NCBI GenBank assembly: GCA_015231715.1
Contig: JADGBB010000029.1
Location: 1-18,949, forward strand
Origin: Candidatus Omnitrophota bacterium
GTDB lineage: Bacteria; Omnitrophota; Koll11; Tantalellales; Tantalellaceae
DNA length: 18,949 nucleotides
Direction of reading: 5' to 3'
Shown one piece after another: positions 17,201-18,949 of this stretch (position 1 is the stretch's first letter; each line of letters starts with the position of its first letter). The notes beneath the pieces are model-generated. The model did not search any database, was not told the DNA's origin, and saw only the letters and a program-made list of their open reading frames with translations. A program made the position numbers and the translations under genes.

Positions 17201-18812
17201 AGATCAAATGATCAGACTGGTTTTAGGCGAGATGGAATTGATAATAAACAGAGAGATCAGAAATGGAATTACAGACGCAGAAATAGCGAATAGCACGCAG
17301 GAAATAGCCCAGATGATAGTTTCCAGTATTATTTGGAGGCAGGTCGTTGCCGGGAACCTGCATTCTAATGACGCAGAAACATTATCATTGTATGAAAAGA
17401 ATACTCCAGAAAATGGAACTATTACAATACCGCTTATTATCAATTCGGGTGCATATCTGAGTTTGGAAAATCCATCGTCCATGTATTACAAAAATAACGC
17501 TCCTCAAATACTGCCCGATATTATAGGGAATGTAATTGACGGCATGTTTGGAAAGCCGGGAAGCTCAATAGGTAATTTTGGTAATAGGATCGTTTTTGCG
17601 TACCTGACACCGGCGCAATTTAAAAAAATCGATCCAAACCTTAAAAAATATTTAAAACCTTTAAGGCAAGTAATGGGTGGGTTAACAGTATATGACTTTG
17701 ACCTTAAAAAATATACAGAAGATAATGGAAAACCCGTACAAAAGGATTTTAAAGAAATAAAAACAGAAGAAAATAAAGAGTCCGTGAATATAGGGGAAGC
17801 AATTAATAATCTGGCAGGTATGGATGCACGATCATTATTTAAAGCTCTTAGCGGGATGAATTTGGCATTACTAGGCATGCTCATGGGAGCGATCAAAGAG
17901 AAAAAAGAAAAAAGTCCAGAAGATCTGAAGATATTTGAAGCGGCTAAGATAATAATTTCCGCGAAAAATGCCTGGGGCGCAGTCGATGTCCTTTCAAGGG
18001 GCAAACATTACATAAATAATGAGCTTGTTGATACTCCGACAGTTCTTCTTGTTCCAAAAACAGAAAGTGTTGACATCTCAACTGAAGTGAACCGGATCCA
18101 AAAAGATTTTGAAATTGAAAAAATCAGAAAAGAACTGGAAGACGCGTTCGCCGAATATATTCAGGTCAAAATAATAAGAGTCGGAAGAAGCGATCTAACT
18201 GATACAAATAAAAAGCAGGAGCTTGAAGACAAAATACGTAAATATATGAAATTATCCAATAAAGATGACGCGCCCATTAACGAACATGCTCAACTATTAG
18301 CTTTTGTAGACAGCCGGACCGAAGAAGATGAAAGCGTCCACAAACTGATGGAAGAGTTCATTGCCGGTATGTTTGATTCAGACGCGGAAAAATCTCAGCA
18401 AAGCGGGTTATCAAGAAAGAACAATCTGCCGAACGGTACAGGAATTGTTTTGGGGAATTTTCTCGACAGTGAGGATAAAGGGAATAGTTATGTTTTAGGA
18501 AATCTTGCTTTATTCGGTGATCTCATTTGTGAAAGAGCAAGAGCAAAAAAAGATAATGATGAAAGGCTGAATGAAATAAACAATTCTCTTGAAAAAGTAT
18601 TATTTTCAATGATAAATAATCCCGAAGATATCTTATGGGCAAAAGATGGAAACAACAAGGTAAAATATCTCGATGAAAAAGGTCAATTTGATATAGAACA
18701 GGTAATAGACGCGCTCCTTAACGGAGAACTATATATGGACATAGTCAAAATAAATTACAATGAGATCCGCGAAATGAATGCCGTAGAGAGAGCCGTCATG
18801 ATGTCCGCATAA
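14283..18812 (+). CDS. Large exported multi-spanning protein with distant TraB/ChaN/EreA-like N-terminal domain
   Basis: A 1509-residue protein. Residues 8-26 are a signal peptide or anchor, with V-L-Q-D-A-W-A next to a possible cleavage site at 31. Residues 82-520 form a mixed domain. It has F-I-V-H-L-Q-D-A-H-C-N-Y (83-94), L-N-L-E-G-G (116-121) and V-I-M-T-G-G-F-H-T-D-N-L (477-488), the last followed by a G-Y-S-Y-V-S-I-I-P strand. An early His/Glu set plus a late G-G-x-H before a helix and strand resembles the TraB/ChaN/EreA superfamily, but the match is distant and no function follows from it. Hydrophobic helices lie at about 650-672, 680-700, 747-765, 779-797, 813-832, 836-860 and 902-921. 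Residues 925-1509 are soluble and charged, with no family I recognise. The gene has its own promoter and strong ribosome binding site and is monocistronic. Long proteins with this H-L-Q-D-A-H-C-N-Y motif are, from memory, an Omnitrophota trait. Confidence 0.85.
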   Translation: MCNKNKPIIKVIAVCIAVSFVFTVVLQDAWAAIPTGGFMPGTIPAVSNEDIGMTVSELDVDTFSVPAELGDIKYSHKGTNGKFIVHLQDAHCNYYAQKQISGLLDHLSKEYGINMLNLEGGKEEYDLKIFTSIIDLEKRKAVSEYFLKDGRINGAEFFGINTLSDVQLWGVEDKELYYKNLKVYRESILYKEKAENLLRMLGLELNKIKKDIYNEYLLQIDIAYSAYKADNMDFKEYVKKLFDMASAKNIDIEKNKNIYLLKQVIDLEEKVDFKKSTQERTRLIEMIKKCLSKFEMNILVEKSMQFKTKRLPEIKYYEYLITKAEEVGLSIKLFPYLESYMSYTALYASVDKDKIMTEMEALEEEIKQSLYENKEQETLAELSKTLALLKNLFSYTLTKTDHDYYVNNRSSFEIKNFMNFIGEEKLFSDIFVLDEYRIKTEKFFEYSFERDDAFMKNMRFAHQSGIFGNRKNTECNVIMTGGFHTDNLLKKMRDEGYSYVSIIPKFTNENGYESNYFKLLAGTNVDLVSMIKPIVAAVSNMQVLSLNSPKILDLFAQGDAEALETAVNLLSEKLPELRNNTVIKVQDIGIGINITLSDGSVYHFSYKELGITDPSSNKLFDQPTTIWEGQTNNRPDNETEIKDPRAGKSIAPMVMGLAAAAIVTVVLFPVINSFVGAMNFKLGVLIVISGISAGAFVGSIADGIEKSLRVSNRKITDPDEMRRIIERAEREQIEKMKKWDRRTGVMGKWAGSFVAALMTSVTLGKVLIDLEPTWALLGQQSLIIGLGLAAIYGVMKFSGRNDRNSRSGSVSTQLIGWTAVWLTVMVAMFPAAKFLFGGVTAGVSIGVVLSSLASTIVLAGIKSLYTNRANIIDRIKARFADDSEKEDEENSEESKRTVVGNFIKSIVLLAAAISAVVFMFLHSEKSMKTQFPKSGSVTNSIVNVTEEIEEEFVPDEWTLLSHRIKKDEWKNTKDQMIRLVLGEMELIINREIRNGITDAEIANSTQEIAQMIVSSIIWRQVVAGNLHSNDAETLSLYEKNTPENGTITIPLIINSGAYLSLENPSSMYYKNNAPQILPDIIGNVIDGMFGKPGSSIGNFGNRIVFAYLTPAQFKKIDPNLKKYLKPLRQVMGGLTVYDFDLKKYTEDNGKPVQKDFKEIKTEENKESVNIGEAINNLAGMDARSLFKALSGMNLALLGMLMGAIKEKKEKSPEDLKIFEAAKIIISAKNAWGAVDVLSRGKHYINNELVDTPTVLLVPKTESVDISTEVNRIQKDFEIEKIRKELEDAFAEYIQVKIIRVGRSDLTDTNKKQELEDKIRKYMKLSNKDDAPINEHAQLLAFVDSRTEEDESVHKLMEEFIAGMFDSDAEKSQQSGLSRKNNLPNGTGIVLGNFLDSEDKGNSYVLGNLALFGDLICERARAKKDNDERLNEINNSLEKVLFSMINNPEDILWAKDGNNKVKYLDEKGQFDIEQVIDALLNGELYMDIVKINYNEIREMNAVERAVMMSA

Positions 18813-18882
18813 CGTATAAAAGTCATTCCTGTCCGGTAAAAATTCATAAATTTGTATAAAAAGAAAGGGATCCAAGAACTTG

Positions 18883-18891
18883 TGCTATAAT
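18883..18891 (+). promoter_or_regulatory. Extended -10 promoter TGCTATAAT
   Basis: TG-C-TATAAT is a perfect extended -10 box (TATAAT at 18886-18891). No convincing -35 lies 16-18 bases upstream, which is usual for the extended -10 class. Transcription would begin near 18898 and drive the ORF that starts at 18933. Confidence 0.6.
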
Positions 18892-18932
18892 TGAATCTTC
18901 TGAAACCCAATAAACACAAGGAGGATCCCCTT

Positions 18933-18949
18933 ATGGCTAATTATAGCAC
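18933..18949 (+). CDS. Start of a probable transposase gene (partial)
   Basis: ATG at 18933 opens M-A-N-Y-S and runs off the window. The ribosome binding site AAGGAGG (18918-18924) is near-perfect and eight bases away. Only five codons are visible, so the product is inferred from the insertion-sequence-like upstream layout, not from protein sequence. Confidence 0.4.

Larger units (their letters stand above)
18828..18949 (+). mobile_element. Probable left end of an insertion sequence (cut by window edge)
   Basis: Fifteen bases after the previous stop, CCTGTCCGGTAAAAA (18828-18842) resembles a CC-starting terminal repeat such as those of IS1380-type elements, from memory. It is followed by a strong isolated promoter, an excellent ribosome binding site and a new ATG. 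Two inverted repeat pairs lie inside: 18864-18873 with 18923-18932, and 18882-18892 with 18939-18949. This layout of a short non-coding lead, self-contained promoter, hairpins and an ORF fits an insertion sequence end. The right end and any target duplication are outside the window, so the family is unproven. Confidence 0.45.

Noticed and set aside
15447..18004. Minus-strand frames opposite the large exported protein (68-169 codons)
   Set aside because: All fall within the 1509-residue gene, which has a promoter, ribosome binding site, signal peptide and coherent domains.

Overview
The window looks like a piece of a Gram-negative genome, most likely Candidatus Omnitrophota (OP3) or a close relative. 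The clues are an AT-rich genome with many ATA and AAA codons, a complete-looking type II secretion / type IV pilus-like system, a TIGR04073-like exosortase-associated small protein, and a very long exported membrane protein of a kind I associate with Omnitrophota. The phylum call is an inference from memory, not from a search.

Layout. (1) Positions 1-1549 hold the end of an F1 ATPase gamma-like subunit and a complete F1 beta-like subunit. They are joined by an ATGA overlap, and no epsilon gene follows. (2) Positions 1533-8798 on the plus strand hold a tight type II secretion operon: gspE (assembly ATPase), gspF (inner-membrane platform), a fused PilM/PilN-like gspL, a PilO-like gspM, then the pseudopilins gspG, gspI, gspJ and gspK. 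gspE overlaps the beta gene. (3) Positions 8799-8952 are a short convergent spacer made almost entirely of nested inverted repeats of a REP/MITE-like element. (4) Positions 8953-13997 on the minus strand hold the second half of the machine. Read from right to left it runs: a GspA/ExeA-type AAA ATPase, a GspC/PilP-like protein, the secretin gspD, a membrane-anchored coiled-coil TPR protein, a small membrane coiled-coil protein, a TIGR04073-like exported protein and a very short exported TPR protein. Most junctions overlap by 4-26 bases, so this is one operon. (5) Positions 13998-14282 are a divergent promoter region with a GC-richer structured island. (6) Positions 14283-18812 encode a 1509-residue exported, multi-spanning protein with a distant TraB/ChaN/EreA-like N-terminal domain. 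(7) Positions 18813-18949 look like the left end of an insertion sequence: an extended -10 promoter, a strong ribosome binding site, and the first codons of a probable transposase cut by the window edge.

How the genes fit together. The two convergent operons supply the inner-membrane motor and platform, the pseudopilus and the outer-membrane secretin of one secretion or pilus machine. The prepilin peptidase (GspO/PilD) and a GspH are not in the window. The four small or coiled-coil proteins after the secretin are probably accessory envelope factors. The F1 pair upstream is co-transcribed with gspE on positional evidence, which is unusual and unexplained.
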